Source: Spartobacteria bacterium
Lineage (GTDB): Bacteria; Verrucomicrobiota; Verrucomicrobiia; Chthoniobacterales; UBA6821
Assembly (NCBI GenBank): GCA_947471565.1
Contig: CANIVT010000006.1
Coordinates: forward strand, 43,854 to 107,853
Direction: 5' to 3'
Length of the DNA stretch: 64,000 nucleotides
Positions 45,926 through 55,123 of the stretch are shown piece after piece. The notes beneath the pieces are model-generated. The model had not been told where the DNA came from. It ran no database searches and was given only the letters and a program-made list of their open reading frames with translations. A program made the translations under genes and the position numbers. Positions within the stretch are counted from its first letter, which is position 1. Each line of letters starts with the position of its first letter.

Positions 45926-46716
45926 GTACGTTTTTTTGCGGTGGCTCTGCAGATCGGAAAGCGCGTGCCGACATCGGTGCCGGCGACCGCTCCGACGATG
46001 CTTCCTTTCCTCCGGCCATGCGCGATCACGGTCTCCACCCCGTTTCGGACGGCGGTCTCAACGGCGGAAAGCTTGGCCTGCATGCCTCCGGTGGAGTGCT
46101 CCCCCTTCTCAGGTGTCACATGACGGAAGGCATCGTGGATATCGGTCACCACAGGAATGCGCGCCGGCTTGGCCAAACCGGCGCTTGCCAGGAGGCCGTC
46201 GGCGCTCGTGAGCAGGACAAGAAGGCGGGCCGAGACAAGCACGGCCACTTCCGCCGAGAGGCGATCGTTGTCGCCGAAGCGCAGTTCCTCGACGGCTACC
46301 GAGTCGTTCTCATTGATGACCGGAATCACGCCGGGAGAGGAAAGCAGCTTGGCGAGGGTCGTCTTGGCGTTGCGCCGGCGCGAGGCATCAAAGATGTCAT
46401 CATGCGTCAGGAGCAGTTGGGCGGGACGCAGCCCATGGCGGCCGAGATGACGCACGTAGGCATTCATGAGCGCGGGTTGACCCACGGCGGCACAGGCCTG
46501 CTTGCCGGCAAGATCGGAAGGACGCTTCGGGAGTTTCAGGGCGTCGACTCCCGCCGCGACGGCACCGCTGGAAACAACGATGCAGGGATGGCCCGCGGCG
46601 GCAAGAACAGCGATCTGGGCTGACAGCGAGCGGAACTGGCCTTCATCGAGCGAACATCCCCCCTCGCGGGCAAGAATGCCGGTGCCGAATTTCAGGACGA
46701 CGGGACGCTTCTTCAT
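45922..46716 (-). CDS. proB: Glutamate 5-kinase without PUA domain
   Basis: A 264-residue amino acid kinase that phosphorylates glutamate in the first step of proline synthesis. VVLKFGTGIL, VVSSGAVAAG, PVINENDSVAVEELRFGDND and the ATP-site GEHSTGGMQAKLSA are diagnostic. It ends after the kinase domain; the C-terminal PUA domain of the E. coli enzyme is missing, as in some shorter bacterial forms. proA is not nearby. It lies six bases after holB and overlaps the ABC permease gene by four. Confidence 0.94.
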   Translation of the reverse strand: MKKRPVVLKFGTGILAREGGCSLDEGQFRSLSAQIAVLAAAGHPCIVVSSGAVAAGVDALKLPKRPSDLAGKQACAAVGQPALMNAYVRHLGRHGLRPAQLLLTHDDIFDASRRRNAKTTLAKLLSSPGVIPVINENDSVAVEELRFGDNDRLSAEVAVLVSARLLVLLTSADGLLASAGLAKPARIPVVTDIHDAFRHVTPEKGEHSTGGMQAKLSAVETAVRNGVETVIAHGRRKGSIVGAVAGTDVGTRFPICRATAKKRT

Positions 46717-46722
46717 CAGGGG

Positions 46723-47661
46723 TTAATGCTGCCTCGAAACGACCATCAGTTCCAGAAAACCCGCTTCGAGGGCCAGCGCCTCCTGCACACCGCGCTCGAG
46801 ATTGGTTCTCAGTCGCTCCAAGGCATCAAGCTGACGAAGCAGGCGGCGTGATTGATCGGTTCCCGTCCCCCCATTTTCCGCAACACGGCGGAGTTCGGTT
46901 GCAAAATGATCACCCATTACCGAAAGGAGGCGGGAACGTTCCCCGAGCACATCCGCCTCGGCGGCCGCCTTGAGGGAATCCTCCCGGGCATCCCAATCGC
47001 CCTCGGTCGTCTTGCCGAACCGGGCCTTCTCCGCGGAGAGTTCCTCGTCCATTCGCTCCTCGGCCTCCTCGCGCACCTCGGTGAGCAGATCCCGGAAAAG
47101 TCGGGTCAGACCGAAAGCCGCGGTGGCGTCGGCACGTCCTCCCGGCGCGAAAATTTTTGCCATCGCGGCGGCCAACCGCTGGCCGCGTTCCCCTAGGGAT
47201 CGCTCTCCTTCGGCACGAAGCACCACGGCGAGACAGCGTGAACGGATCGTTTCCAGCAACGCCTCGGGAAGGGAGGTTGTGAGCAGAAGCAGGGAGCCAG
47301 CGGGCGGTTCCTCGAGCGTTTTCAGGAAGGCATTGGCAGCCTGCGGCATCAACCGGTCCGCATCGCGGATCACGGCGACCTTGCGGGAACCCTTTTCGGG
47401 GGTGCGGTGGATCGCTTCCTCCAGCGCACGGATCTGATCGGTCAGGATCCGGCGGGATTTGGATTCCGGAGCGATCGTATGGAAGTCGGGATCGTTCTCG
47501 ACACGGATCGAACCGTCGCCAAGGAACAGACCTGCGAATTCATTGGCAAACTCGTCCGGCCCAGAGCCGGTCTCTCCAGAGATCAGGTAGGCATGACCCA
47601 GACGCCCTTCTGCGAGGGCTCTTTCCAGAAGTCCCAGCGCCTCCTTCCTAGAGTAGGCCAT
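46723..47661 (-). CDS. holB: DNA polymerase III delta-prime subunit with degenerate P-loop
   Basis: A 312-residue AAA+ clamp-loader subunit. Family marks are GHAYLISGETGSG, DQIRALEEAIHRTPEKGSRK, the DADRLMPQAANAFLKTLEEPP segment and SRC (sensor 1 region near residue 140). The Walker A Lys-Thr is replaced (GETGSGPDEF), as is common in delta-prime, which does not need to hydrolyse ATP. The usual zinc module cysteines are absent. The gene starts 14 bases inside tmk, a common bacterial pairing. Confidence 0.88.
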   Translation of the reverse strand: MAYSRKEALGLLERALAEGRLGHAYLISGETGSGPDEFANEFAGLFLGDGSIRVENDPDFHTIAPESKSRRILTDQIRALEEAIHRTPEKGSRKVAVIRDADRLMPQAANAFLKTLEEPPAGSLLLLTTSLPEALLETIRSRCLAVVLRAEGERSLGERGQRLAAAMAKIFAPGGRADATAAFGLTRLFRDLLTEVREEAEERMDEELSAEKARFGKTTEGDWDAREDSLKAAAEADVLGERSRLLSVMGDHFATELRRVAENGGTGTDQSRRLLRQLDALERLRTNLERGVQEALALEAGFLELMVVSRQH

Positions 47662-48301
47662 GGCACTCCCCTTTTAATCGTTCGGACAGTGCCGCCATGA
47701 TGGAGGCACCGACCGCATCGATGTCCCCGGACGCATCGATCACGGCAATCCTCGAGGACTCCGCAACCGCTAGATCCAGATAACCTCGACGCACCGCCTC
47801 GTAAAATTCCTCCTGCTCCTGCTCCATCCGGTCGGTAGGGCCTTTCCTGGAGGCAGCGCGTCGTCGTCCTTCCGCGGCATCGAGATCCAGAAGGAGTGTC
47901 ACCTTCGGAAGAGTGCCGCCCGTGGCAAAGGCATTCACGGAGGCAACGGTATCCGGCGCGATGGCACGGGCCACACCCTGATAAACAGTGGTTGAATCAA
48001 GGAACCGGTCGCAAAGAACAATCGCACCTCGATCAAGGGCGGGCCGAATCACTTCGCGGACCAATTGCGCCCGGCTTGCGACAAAAAGAAGCAATTCCGC
48101 TTCGGCGCTCATGCCGTCACCGGCAGGGTCGAATTTGAGCAGATCGCGGATCTTTTCCCCGAGGGGACATCCTCCGGGTTCGCGCAGCGTCACCACCTCG
48201 CGGCCCGAATCGCGGAAACGGGTCGCCAGGCGCTCGATCTGTGTCGATTTACCGCAACCCTCCGAACCCTCGAAACTGATGAAGAGGCCTTTGCTTGCCA
48301 T
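47648..48301 (-). CDS. tmk: Thymidylate kinase
   Basis: A 217-residue kinase that phosphorylates dTMP. P-loop FEGSEGCGKST (10-20), LREPGGCPLGEKIR, the DRFLDSTTVYQG segment (DR-x box) and a LID with RRAASRKGPTDRMEQ are present. Length is typical. It is the first gene of the leftward tmk-holB-proB operon; the 105-base gap to the divergent EVE gene should hold both promoters, though I see no clear boxes. Confidence 0.96.
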   Translation of the reverse strand: MASKGLFISFEGSEGCGKSTQIERLATRFRDSGREVVTLREPGGCPLGEKIRDLLKFDPAGDGMSAEAELLLFVASRAQLVREVIRPALDRGAIVLCDRFLDSTTVYQGVARAIAPDTVASVNAFATGGTLPKVTLLLDLDAAEGRRRAASRKGPTDRMEQEQEEFYEAVRRGYLDLAVAESSRIAVIDASGDIDAVGASIMAALSERLKGECHGLL

Positions 48302-48406
48302 GAGCGGTGATCATAGCGACGGGAGGATGGGGTAGAAGCGCGAAAACACCTGAAGGGTATTCCACGGGGATGGATCCCGGGCGAGTAATCGTGCATATTG
48401 CCATCC

Positions 48407-48820
48407 ATGATTCGGCACTGGCTTGTGAAATCGGAACCCTCCGCCTACGCCTGGGAGGACCTAGAGAAAGAGGGGAAAACCGCTTGGACCGGGGTCCGAA
48501 ACTTCCAGGCGCGGAACAACCTCCGTTCCATGAAAAAAGGGGATCTCGTCCTCTTTTATCAGAGCGTTACCGATCCCTCCGTACGAGGCGTCACCCGTGT
48601 CGTGAAGGAAGCCTACTCTGATAACACGGCCAAGGAGGGGGACTGGAGCTGCGTCGACCTTGAGAAGTTGAAACCACTCCCCTCGCCCGTGACGCTCAAC
48701 TCCATTAAAAACGATCCGAAGTTGGCGGAAATCGCCCTTATCAAGCAGTCACGCCTCAGCGTGATGCCCCTGACTGAGCCGGAATACAACCGGATCCTCG
48801 TTCTCGGAAAAGCAGGCTAG
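48407..48820 (+). CDS. EVE-domain protein
   Basis: A 137-residue protein of the EVE family (PUA-like fold), thought to bind modified bases in nucleic acids. HWLVKSEPSAYAWEDL, WTGVRNFQARNNLRSMKKGD and LVLFYQS are the classic blocks. Members often sit near defence or modification genes, but none is seen here. The ATG at 48407 is preferred to a TTG three codons earlier. Its stop (48818-48820) overlaps the stop of the convergent GH43 gene. Confidence 0.92.
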   Translation: MIRHWLVKSEPSAYAWEDLEKEGKTAWTGVRNFQARNNLRSMKKGDLVLFYQSVTDPSVRGVTRVVKEAYSDNTAKEGDWSCVDLEKLKPLPSPVTLNSIKNDPKLAEIALIKQSRLSVMPLTEPEYNRILVLGKAG

Positions 48821-50334
48821 CCGTTCACTTTTTCCCGGTAGTCGAACCAATCGAAGTAGGCTTTGCTAGTGCTTTCCTCACCGTTCGCGGTGGCATAGAG
48901 GCCGAAGTAGACCCCGGTGTAGCCTCCGGCCACCTGCGTCGAGACATACCGCGTCTCGGCGGTCGCCAGTTCTTTAAGGGAACCGGGAGCACCTGCCAGC
49001 AGGCGATAGGTCGTCTTGTCAGCGTGGACGGAAAGCTCAACTGGCCCCTCGGGAAGTTCCTCGCACGCAACTTCGGCGCTCAGGCTTCCAATCCGGCGAC
49101 GGACGACGGCGCACTTCTTCCCACCCAGCAGTGTGACAGCCAGTTCGCAGTGATGGCGGTTGTCGGCCAGGATCGTAAGTCCCGCCTCCTCGTTCTCCGA
49201 AACGGGGGTGAAATCGATCAGGGTAGAGACCTCGCAGTCGAGATGCTCCTGACGGCGGCCGAGGAAGGCCGGCGAGTCGAGATCGTCGAGGGTCGGCTTG
49301 CCGCATAAGAGGCGGAGTGATCCGGAGCGTTCGGAAAGCGAGTAGTGCGACGGATCTGGATTGCGAAGATGATTCCAGCAGAATGCGAGTTTGGGAGCCT
49401 CGAAATCATCCCGTTCGGGCAATGCCGACCAGGGGCGGGAGGTCATCGGACGATCCACCTCCATGGTGCAAAGGACTTTCTCACCACGGTTCACAACGGG
49501 CCACCCGTCAATCCACTCCACGGGTGCGAGATAGGTCTCCCGGCCGAGATGATGCCACGAGAACTCGCCGTAGCGGTAACCCAGGAAAACGATCCACCAG
49601 TTCCCGTGATGATCCTCGAAGAGGTCTCCGTGGCCCGTCGACTGGATGTCGTTCATCAGACTCCGGTGAGTGAGGATGGGATTGTGAGGGCAGGACTCGA
49701 AGGGGCCGTAGGGATCCCGAGATCGGGAGATCGTCACGCTATGCCCCTCGGCGGTTCCACCCTCGGCGAGCGTCAGATAGTACCAGCCGCCGATATGGTA
49801 CAAATGCGGAGCCTCGGGATAGGAACCACCCGTACCGGGCCATAGGAATTTCGACTCGGTGAGCTGCTTTCCCGTGGCGATGTCGATCTCGCACTGGTAA
49901 GCGCCGCGCACGGGAGCCCAAAACGTTCCGTTACTGGTGAAGTAAACCTTGCCGTTATCGAAGAGCAGCGAAGGGTCGATCCCCTTTTGGGCCACCCAGA
50001 TCGGATCGGACCATTCTCCGGCCGGATACTCGGTCCAGACATAGAAGTTCCCGCCCCCGGTCATGTTGGTGGTGACCATGTAGAAGCGACCCTCATGATA
50101 CCGGATCGTCGGGGCATAGATGCCGTCCGAGGGCTTCACGCCGCGCAATGGAAGCTGGCTTTCCCTAGTGAGGCAGTGACCGATCTGGCGCCAGTTCATC
50201 AGGTCCCGGCTATGATAGACAGGGACGCCCGGGAAATACTCGAAGCTGCTGTTGACGAGGTAGTAGTCCTCGCCGACGCGGCAGACGCTCGGATCGGGAT
50301 GGAAACCGGGAATGATAGGATTGCCGTACTTCAT
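48817..50334 (-). CDS. GH43 beta-xylosidase/alpha-arabinofuranosidase
   Basis: A 505-residue glycoside hydrolase. The five-bladed propeller has the general base Asp14 (GFHPDPS), pKa-tuning Asp120 (KGIDPSLLFD) and the acid Glu174 (SYPEAPHLY); the C-terminal 190 residues form a beta-sandwich, as in XynB-type two-domain enzymes. No signal peptide is visible, so it probably acts in the cytoplasm on short oligosaccharides, unlike most of its neighbours. It is the last gene of the leftward saccharide cluster. Its stop overlaps that of the EVE gene. Confidence 0.93.
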   Translation of the reverse strand: MKYGNPIIPGFHPDPSVCRVGEDYYLVNSSFEYFPGVPVYHSRDLMNWRQIGHCLTRESQLPLRGVKPSDGIYAPTIRYHEGRFYMVTTNMTGGGNFYVWTEYPAGEWSDPIWVAQKGIDPSLLFDNGKVYFTSNGTFWAPVRGAYQCEIDIATGKQLTESKFLWPGTGGSYPEAPHLYHIGGWYYLTLAEGGTAEGHSVTISRSRDPYGPFESCPHNPILTHRSLMNDIQSTGHGDLFEDHHGNWWIVFLGYRYGEFSWHHLGRETYLAPVEWIDGWPVVNRGEKVLCTMEVDRPMTSRPWSALPERDDFEAPKLAFCWNHLRNPDPSHYSLSERSGSLRLLCGKPTLDDLDSPAFLGRRQEHLDCEVSTLIDFTPVSENEEAGLTILADNRHHCELAVTLLGGKKCAVVRRRIGSLSAEVACEELPEGPVELSVHADKTTYRLLAGAPGSLKELATAETRYVSTQVAGGYTGVYFGLYATANGEESTSKAYFDWFDYREKVNG

Positions 50335-50407
50335 CGCAAGGTCAGATAAGGTGATGATGAATGTTCGCCAGTTTCCAAGCGGGCTGGGGACTCTCGTTTT
50401 TCGAAGA

Positions 50408-51901
50408 TCAGTATTTCAAATCGATGACCGAAGCTATGGGATCGGGAGCTTTTGCGGGAAGGCCGGACACGGTTACACCCTTGCCGTCCTGATTGATGGA
50501 AAGTTTCACGGAGGAATCCTCCAATAGCGATGCCCCGGTGATCGTATGGGCAAAGGCAGGAACAGTGAACTTCCTGTTCTTTGGCCACTTGAAGAGAATC
50601 AGATAAAGATGCCCCTGCTTGGTGGTGGCTCGCCAACCCCATGAGGGAAGGAAGAGGGGTTTTCCATCCCTGTTTTTCCTCCAAGCACTGAATCTTCCTC
50701 CCTCTTCCCCGAAGGGCGTCGGGCCGGTACCGTATATCGCCTCTCCGTTGACTTTCATCCACGTTCCGACCTCGGCAAGCCGTTTGAGGCTTCCCCCGGG
50801 GATGTTTCCCTCTGCATCGGGACCGACATTCAGCAGATAATTGCCCCCTTTGCTGGCTATATCCACAAGATTGCGAACGAGGGTTTGGGTGGATTTCCAG
50901 TGGATGTCGCCTCGTTTGTAACCCCAGGAATCATTGAATGTCATGCAGGTCTCCCAATCCCGTCCGGGGTAGCCCTGAGCCGGGATGACCCCTTCGGGCG
51001 TCTCGGTATCTCCCGGAAAGATCTTTTGTCCCGCGGAGTTTTTCGTATTGCAGAGCCGGTTGTTCTGGATGATGCCGGGCTTCATCGCCTGCACAGCTTT
51101 TTCAATACGCAAAGCCCTGGCGGGATTGATGTTTTTCGGAGTATCCCACCAAAGTACCGCGGGCGTATCTGCACCGTAATTACCGAGGATCTCCCTGACC
51201 TGTGGAATGGCGATCCTGTCGACATAGTCGTCCATGTCATGGATCTGTAGCTTGTCCCAAGGCCCGCGGAAGTCTTCTGGTTTTTTCGGCATGGAAAGTC
51301 CGACCGCCCCTCCATTGATCCAGTCCTGGGCATGGGAGTAGTAGAAGCCAAGCCTGATGCCCTGCTTCATGCATTCGTCGGCAAGAGCTTTGAGAGGGTC
51401 CTTCTTGTAGGGCGTGGCCTTCACAATGTTCCAATCGCTGGCCTTGGAATCGAACATGGCGAACCCGTCGTGATGCTTCGCCGTGATCACGATATACTTC
51501 ATGCCGGCGGATTTGGCGGCGGAAACGAACTTTGATGCGTCGAACCCGGAAGGGTTGAATCGTTGCGCATACTGCCGGTACTCGGGGACGGGGATCCGGG
51601 CATTGTACATCAGCCATTCGCTGAAGCCCTTGACCCTGCGTCCCTGATACCACCCGGCGGGGACCGAATAAACACCCCAGTGAACGAACATGCCGAACTT
51701 GGCATTTCTCCACCACGACATCCGTCGATCATATTCTTCCTTGGTCTCGTGCGGAACCGAGGAAACAGGATGTTTCAGATCATGCGTTGGTGGCTGCAAC
51801 GGCTCGACGACATGCTTCGCAATGTCCCGACCAGCACTCGTGCCGGCAACTGCCTCCAAGCAGACAGCCATCAGAAGCGAGAGGAAGAGCAGGGGTTTCA
51901 T
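50408..51901 (-). CDS. GH29 alpha-L-fucosidase, exported
   Basis: A 497-residue retaining fucosidase that removes alpha-L-fucose. A signal peptide (MKPLLFLSLLMAVCLEAVAG) is followed by the catalytic barrel with KFGMFVHWGVYSVPAGW, ITAKHHDGFAMF and the nucleophile Asp253 in VLWWDTP. A short C-terminal beta domain (from about residue 410) follows. The acid/base is not conserved across GH29 and was not assigned. The ATG at 51901 starts the signal peptide; a second GH29 gene lies at 61073-62932 and differs clearly in length and tail. Confidence 0.93.
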   Translation of the reverse strand: MKPLLFLSLLMAVCLEAVAGTSAGRDIAKHVVEPLQPPTHDLKHPVSSVPHETKEEYDRRMSWWRNAKFGMFVHWGVYSVPAGWYQGRRVKGFSEWLMYNARIPVPEYRQYAQRFNPSGFDASKFVSAAKSAGMKYIVITAKHHDGFAMFDSKASDWNIVKATPYKKDPLKALADECMKQGIRLGFYYSHAQDWINGGAVGLSMPKKPEDFRGPWDKLQIHDMDDYVDRIAIPQVREILGNYGADTPAVLWWDTPKNINPARALRIEKAVQAMKPGIIQNNRLCNTKNSAGQKIFPGDTETPEGVIPAQGYPGRDWETCMTFNDSWGYKRGDIHWKSTQTLVRNLVDIASKGGNYLLNVGPDAEGNIPGGSLKRLAEVGTWMKVNGEAIYGTGPTPFGEEGGRFSAWRKNRDGKPLFLPSWGWRATTKQGHLYLILFKWPKNRKFTVPAFAHTITGASLLEDSSVKLSINQDGKGVTVSGLPAKAPDPIASVIDLKY

Positions 51902-51961
51902 GCCAACTGAATAGGGATGCAAAGATTTTACCGAATGCGCTCAATCGGGGGTCTTCTCCGA

Positions 51962-53617
51962 CTACCCTGCGGGAGTAATCCTCAACATCATCACCCCGTG
52001 CACGGGAATCTCGGCGGTGTAGGATTTCTCTAAGATTCCAAGATCCTTCTGCCTCCAGAGATCGCGCAGCACTTGCTTCCCTGCTAGTCCCGCCTGCTTC
52101 CAATCAAGGGTTATCTTGGCGGGGGTTTCCCCTGTGTTGAAGAGGCCCGCGGCTTTGGAACCGTCGGCAAGTTCCTTCACGAAAACCTTGAGGGGGCCTT
52201 CAGGTGTGACACAAACCGCGGGCTTGCAAAGCTCGTCCTGATCGATTGCCAGCACCTCGTCGTTGGTGATCAACCCCAAGGTGAAGGGATCAAGGTGTTC
52301 AAGATCGCATCCAAGCAGTAACGGCGCCGAGAGCAGGCACCAGAGGGAGACATGGGTGTACTGCTCGTCTGGTGTCAGGTGCGTGGGGTGAGGATTTCCC
52401 CAGCCTACCCTTCCCACCACCAGCATGTCCGGATCGTTGTATTGCCCGGAGCTTTGGTAGCGGCTCCATGCGTCCTGTTTGGTGAATCCGATGTCGTACA
52501 GGCTTTTCCAACTGTCGCTGATATCCCCCGTCGTGCGCCAAAGATTGGCCAAATTCTGCCAGTCCGTGGCATTCTTGATGGGTGCGGAATTCGAGAGGCT
52601 GAACACGATATCCCTTCCGGCTCCCCTAAGGGACTTGTTCATCGCCTCGACATGGGGGACATCGATAGGATTCCAGTCATATTTCAGATAATCGACTCCC
52701 CATTCGCCCCATTGCCGCGCATCCTGTGAGTCGAAAGGATAAGCCCCGAAGGTCCAGTTCGACTTTCGCTTGGCCATCACCTCCGCGCCCAACTTGGTTT
52801 TTTTACGGAGCGCCTCGTTTTGGGCTCCACCCGCCAGATTGTCGAATGCGGGATCCGTGTTGCCGATCCGCATGAACTTGTTGTGGTCTCCGGATTCAAT
52901 CCAGTCGTAGGTCCCGTCCTGATGATCGCAGGAACCCCCGATGTGCCCCTCGTAGCTACCCCTCCAGGGAGTCGAATAGATGCCGAATTTCAGTCCCAGA
53001 CCGTGAATCCGCTCTCCCATCGCTTTCATGTCCGGGAATTTGTCGTTGGGTTGTATGGCGAGTTGCGGCCCACCGCGCTTTCCCTGCCATCCGTCGTCAA
53101 TGTTCACATAAGTCCAGCCATGGCGATCCAGACCGGCCGCTTTCATAGCCTCGGCTGAACGGAGCACCTTCTCCTGACTGACCAGACCTCCCCAGCAATT
53201 CCAGCTGTTCCAACCCATGGGAGGCGTCAGGGCGATTTTCTCACCCGAGACGATGAGAAAGCTTTTCCTTGCTTCGCCCTTGTCGTTTTTGGCAACCAAG
53301 GTCACCGCGTTAGTTCCAGGCACAGAAAGTTTTCCGGTGATTCGTCCTGTCGAGGCATCCAGTGTGAGTCCTTCGGGCAGACCTTCCACGGCAAAGGTCA
53401 TCGGTCGTCCACCGGTGGCAGGTATTGCATAGAGAAAAGGGGATCCGCACCGAACACCGAACACCGAGGGTCCGTTGATACGCGGATTCAACTTGGCAGG
53501 CGGCGTTAGGGAAGCAGGCAAAGAAGTTGCCTGGGCGGCAAGCACCGGGGTTTGAGAGAACCCGGCGGCCGCCAGTGCGACGGTAGCGCACATCAGAACA
53601 AGGGGGATTGATTTCAT
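51962..53617 (-). CDS. GH27 alpha-galactosidase with N-terminal Ig-like domain, exported
   Basis: A 551-residue exported enzyme. A signal peptide (to about residue 29) precedes an Ig-like putative carbohydrate-binding domain (55-122; GLPEGLTLDASTGRITG is typical of He_PIG-type modules). The GH27 barrel follows with PPMGWNSWNCWGG, NIDDGWQ, nucleophile Asp314 in YLKYDWN and acid/base Asp365 in RTTGDISDSW. An insertion near residues 220-290 adds a loop. The usual activity is alpha-galactosidase, with alpha-N-acetylgalactosaminidase possible. The ATG at 53617 begins the signal peptide; a GTG three codons earlier is possible. Confidence 0.93.
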   Translation of the reverse strand: MKSIPLVLMCATVALAAAGFSQTPVLAAQATSLPASLTPPAKLNPRINGPSVFGVRCGSPFLYAIPATGGRPMTFAVEGLPEGLTLDASTGRITGKLSVPGTNAVTLVAKNDKGEARKSFLIVSGEKIALTPPMGWNSWNCWGGLVSQEKVLRSAEAMKAAGLDRHGWTYVNIDDGWQGKRGGPQLAIQPNDKFPDMKAMGERIHGLGLKFGIYSTPWRGSYEGHIGGSCDHQDGTYDWIESGDHNKFMRIGNTDPAFDNLAGGAQNEALRKKTKLGAEVMAKRKSNWTFGAYPFDSQDARQWGEWGVDYLKYDWNPIDVPHVEAMNKSLRGAGRDIVFSLSNSAPIKNATDWQNLANLWRTTGDISDSWKSLYDIGFTKQDAWSRYQSSGQYNDPDMLVVGRVGWGNPHPTHLTPDEQYTHVSLWCLLSAPLLLGCDLEHLDPFTLGLITNDEVLAIDQDELCKPAVCVTPEGPLKVFVKELADGSKAAGLFNTGETPAKITLDWKQAGLAGKQVLRDLWRQKDLGILEKSYTAEIPVHGVMMLRITPAG

Positions 53618-53666
53618 AAGGGACACATTCAGGGGGGATTCTACCAGGGGCGACCTCTATGCCTTG

Positions 53667-54503
53667 TTACTTATTCGTTGCAGTACCCAGGGGCGTCAAC
53701 TTGACGGAGACCGTCGGAACACTGCTGGTCGGTGCTCCCGCACCCGCTGCGGCAGCGGCTGGAGCCAAACCGGAACCCATCATTTCCTCAAGTTTGGGCC
53801 CGACTGCATCGATCCAGATCTGATACCCTTTGGCATTCGGGTGAAGCAAATCCGGCATGACCTCTTTGGGAAGGTTACCTTGTGCGTCCAGAAATTTTGG
53901 CCCGATGTCCAGGAAGAAGATGGTCTGACCATCCGCCATCGCCGGAAGCAACCTGTTGACTTCATCGACTTTCCTTCGAATCGCATCCTGCGGCCCGGCG
54001 GCACGTGGGAAAATTGCAAGCAGCAGAATTTTGGCCTTTGGTTGCTTCGCTCGGATCGTTTCCAGGATCTTCTTGATTCCGGCGGCCACCCATTCGGGTT
54101 TCTCGTCGCCATAATGACCGAGATTATTGGTCCCAATCATCAGCATGACGACCTTGGGATGGATCCCATCCAGTTCGCCGTTGAGCAGGCGCCAGAGCAC
54201 CTCCTCTGTCGTTTCCCCCGAGACACCCAGATCGAGCGGTTTCCAGGGAGCGAACCGCGCGTAGGAATCCTTTCCGCCGCGGGGCCATCCGTCGGTGATC
54301 GAGTCACCGATCAGGACGAAATTGAAATCACCGTGACCAGCCTTGATCTGTCGCATGAAATCGCTGTGACGGCTTTTTTCAACGGGAGTGACCGCGCTCT
54401 CCGCAATCCGCGTTTCCGCGCCCAGATGGGAAATTGTTAGCATCGGCAGCAACGCCTGGATGATTGCCGTGCGGATGACTGGTTTTATTGTTTTCATGAT
54501 CAT
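53667..54503 (-). CDS. Exported SGNH/GDSL esterase
   Basis: A 278-residue lipase-like esterase, probably removing acetyl groups from polysaccharide. A signal peptide precedes the SGNH blocks: VLIGDSITDGW (Ser68), VSGETTEEVLW (Gly), MIGTNNLGH (Asn) and PDLLHPNAKGYQ (Asp218, His221). This arrangement resembles the platelet-activating-factor acetylhydrolase-like group found in saccharide clusters. The C-terminus is Ala/Pro/Thr-rich and low in complexity. The ATG at 54503 has AGGA five bases before it; an ATG two codons later is possible. Confidence 0.9.
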   Translation of the reverse strand: MIMKTIKPVIRTAIIQALLPMLTISHLGAETRIAESAVTPVEKSRHSDFMRQIKAGHGDFNFVLIGDSITDGWPRGGKDSYARFAPWKPLDLGVSGETTEEVLWRLLNGELDGIHPKVVMLMIGTNNLGHYGDEKPEWVAAGIKKILETIRAKQPKAKILLLAIFPRAAGPQDAIRRKVDEVNRLLPAMADGQTIFFLDIGPKFLDAQGNLPKEVMPDLLHPNAKGYQIWIDAVGPKLEEMMGSGLAPAAAAAGAGAPTSSVPTVSVKLTPLGTATNK

Positions 54504-54546
54504 GACGTTCCTGATGAAGGTGAAGTTTTGTGCTCCGAATAAAGGC

Positions 54547-55098
54547 TCAAGGATGGTTCGCAGTTGACGATGTTTGCTCGGAATGGCGCAACTCTCTCTC
54601 CCGATTGGCATCCCAATAGCCGCACTGCAGCTGCAGGAAGACCGAGGTGTAGGGATTGGTCATCGTCGTCTTGAGGATCAGGACATGGAAGGTCTTACCC
54701 GCCTCGTCGAGCTTCCTGATGATCTCCTCATGAGGCAACTTCACGGCCTCCTTGCCGTGCAGCAGACAGGTCAATTCACGCCGGTACGTGGCGATCCCCG
54801 GCGAGGCTTGCTCTGGCACCGCGTCGATTTCCCGGTCGATCAAGATCGACGGGGTGACATGACGGGTCTTCTCCAGCTGGGATAGAACAGCACGAACCAC
54901 CTCGGTTTGGGAAGCGCCGGTCTCGATCGTCGTGATCCCCGGACTGACCTGCCAGGGGTAGGCGGCATCGGCGATCACGATCCAGTTGCGGTGTCCCAGC
55001 AGAGGGAGTTCCCTTCGCAGTTTGTTTTTCCAATCCCCCGCATGCAGGGAGGAAAGTGTGAACAGGAGCGTGAGGACAAGGGAGGCGGGGGTTTTCAT
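54547..55098 (-). CDS. Exported RbsD/FucU-like mutarotase
   Basis: A 183-residue protein of the RbsD/FucU family, which interconverts sugar anomers. Family marks are LLGHRNWIVIADAAYP with His36 and Asp44 and the C-terminal KTTMTNPYTSVFLQL that recalls the subunit-interface motif. Known RbsD and FucU are cytoplasmic, but residues 1-20 here are a clear signal peptide (KTPASLVLTLLFTLSSLHA), placing it in the periplasm. Next to two fucosidases this suggests fucose mutarotation outside the cytoplasm, which is inference. The ATG at 55098 opens the signal peptide. Confidence 0.82.
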   Translation of the reverse strand: MKTPASLVLTLLFTLSSLHAGDWKNKLRRELPLLGHRNWIVIADAAYPWQVSPGITTIETGASQTEVVRAVLSQLEKTRHVTPSILIDREIDAVPEQASPGIATYRRELTCLLHGKEAVKLPHEEIIRKLDEAGKTFHVLILKTTMTNPYTSVFLQLQCGYWDANRERELRHSEQTSSTANHP

Positions 55099-55123
55099 GG
55101 AGGTAATCAAGAATCCGATGCGT

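Noticed and set aside
46723..47661. Broken or inactive holB because Walker A is degenerate
   Set aside because: Delta-prime subunits commonly lack a working P-loop; the rest of the family blocks and the length are intact.
48302..48406. EVE gene belonging to a defence island
   Set aside because: Neighbours are tmk-holB housekeeping genes and a saccharide cluster; no nuclease, methylase or other defence gene is present in the window.
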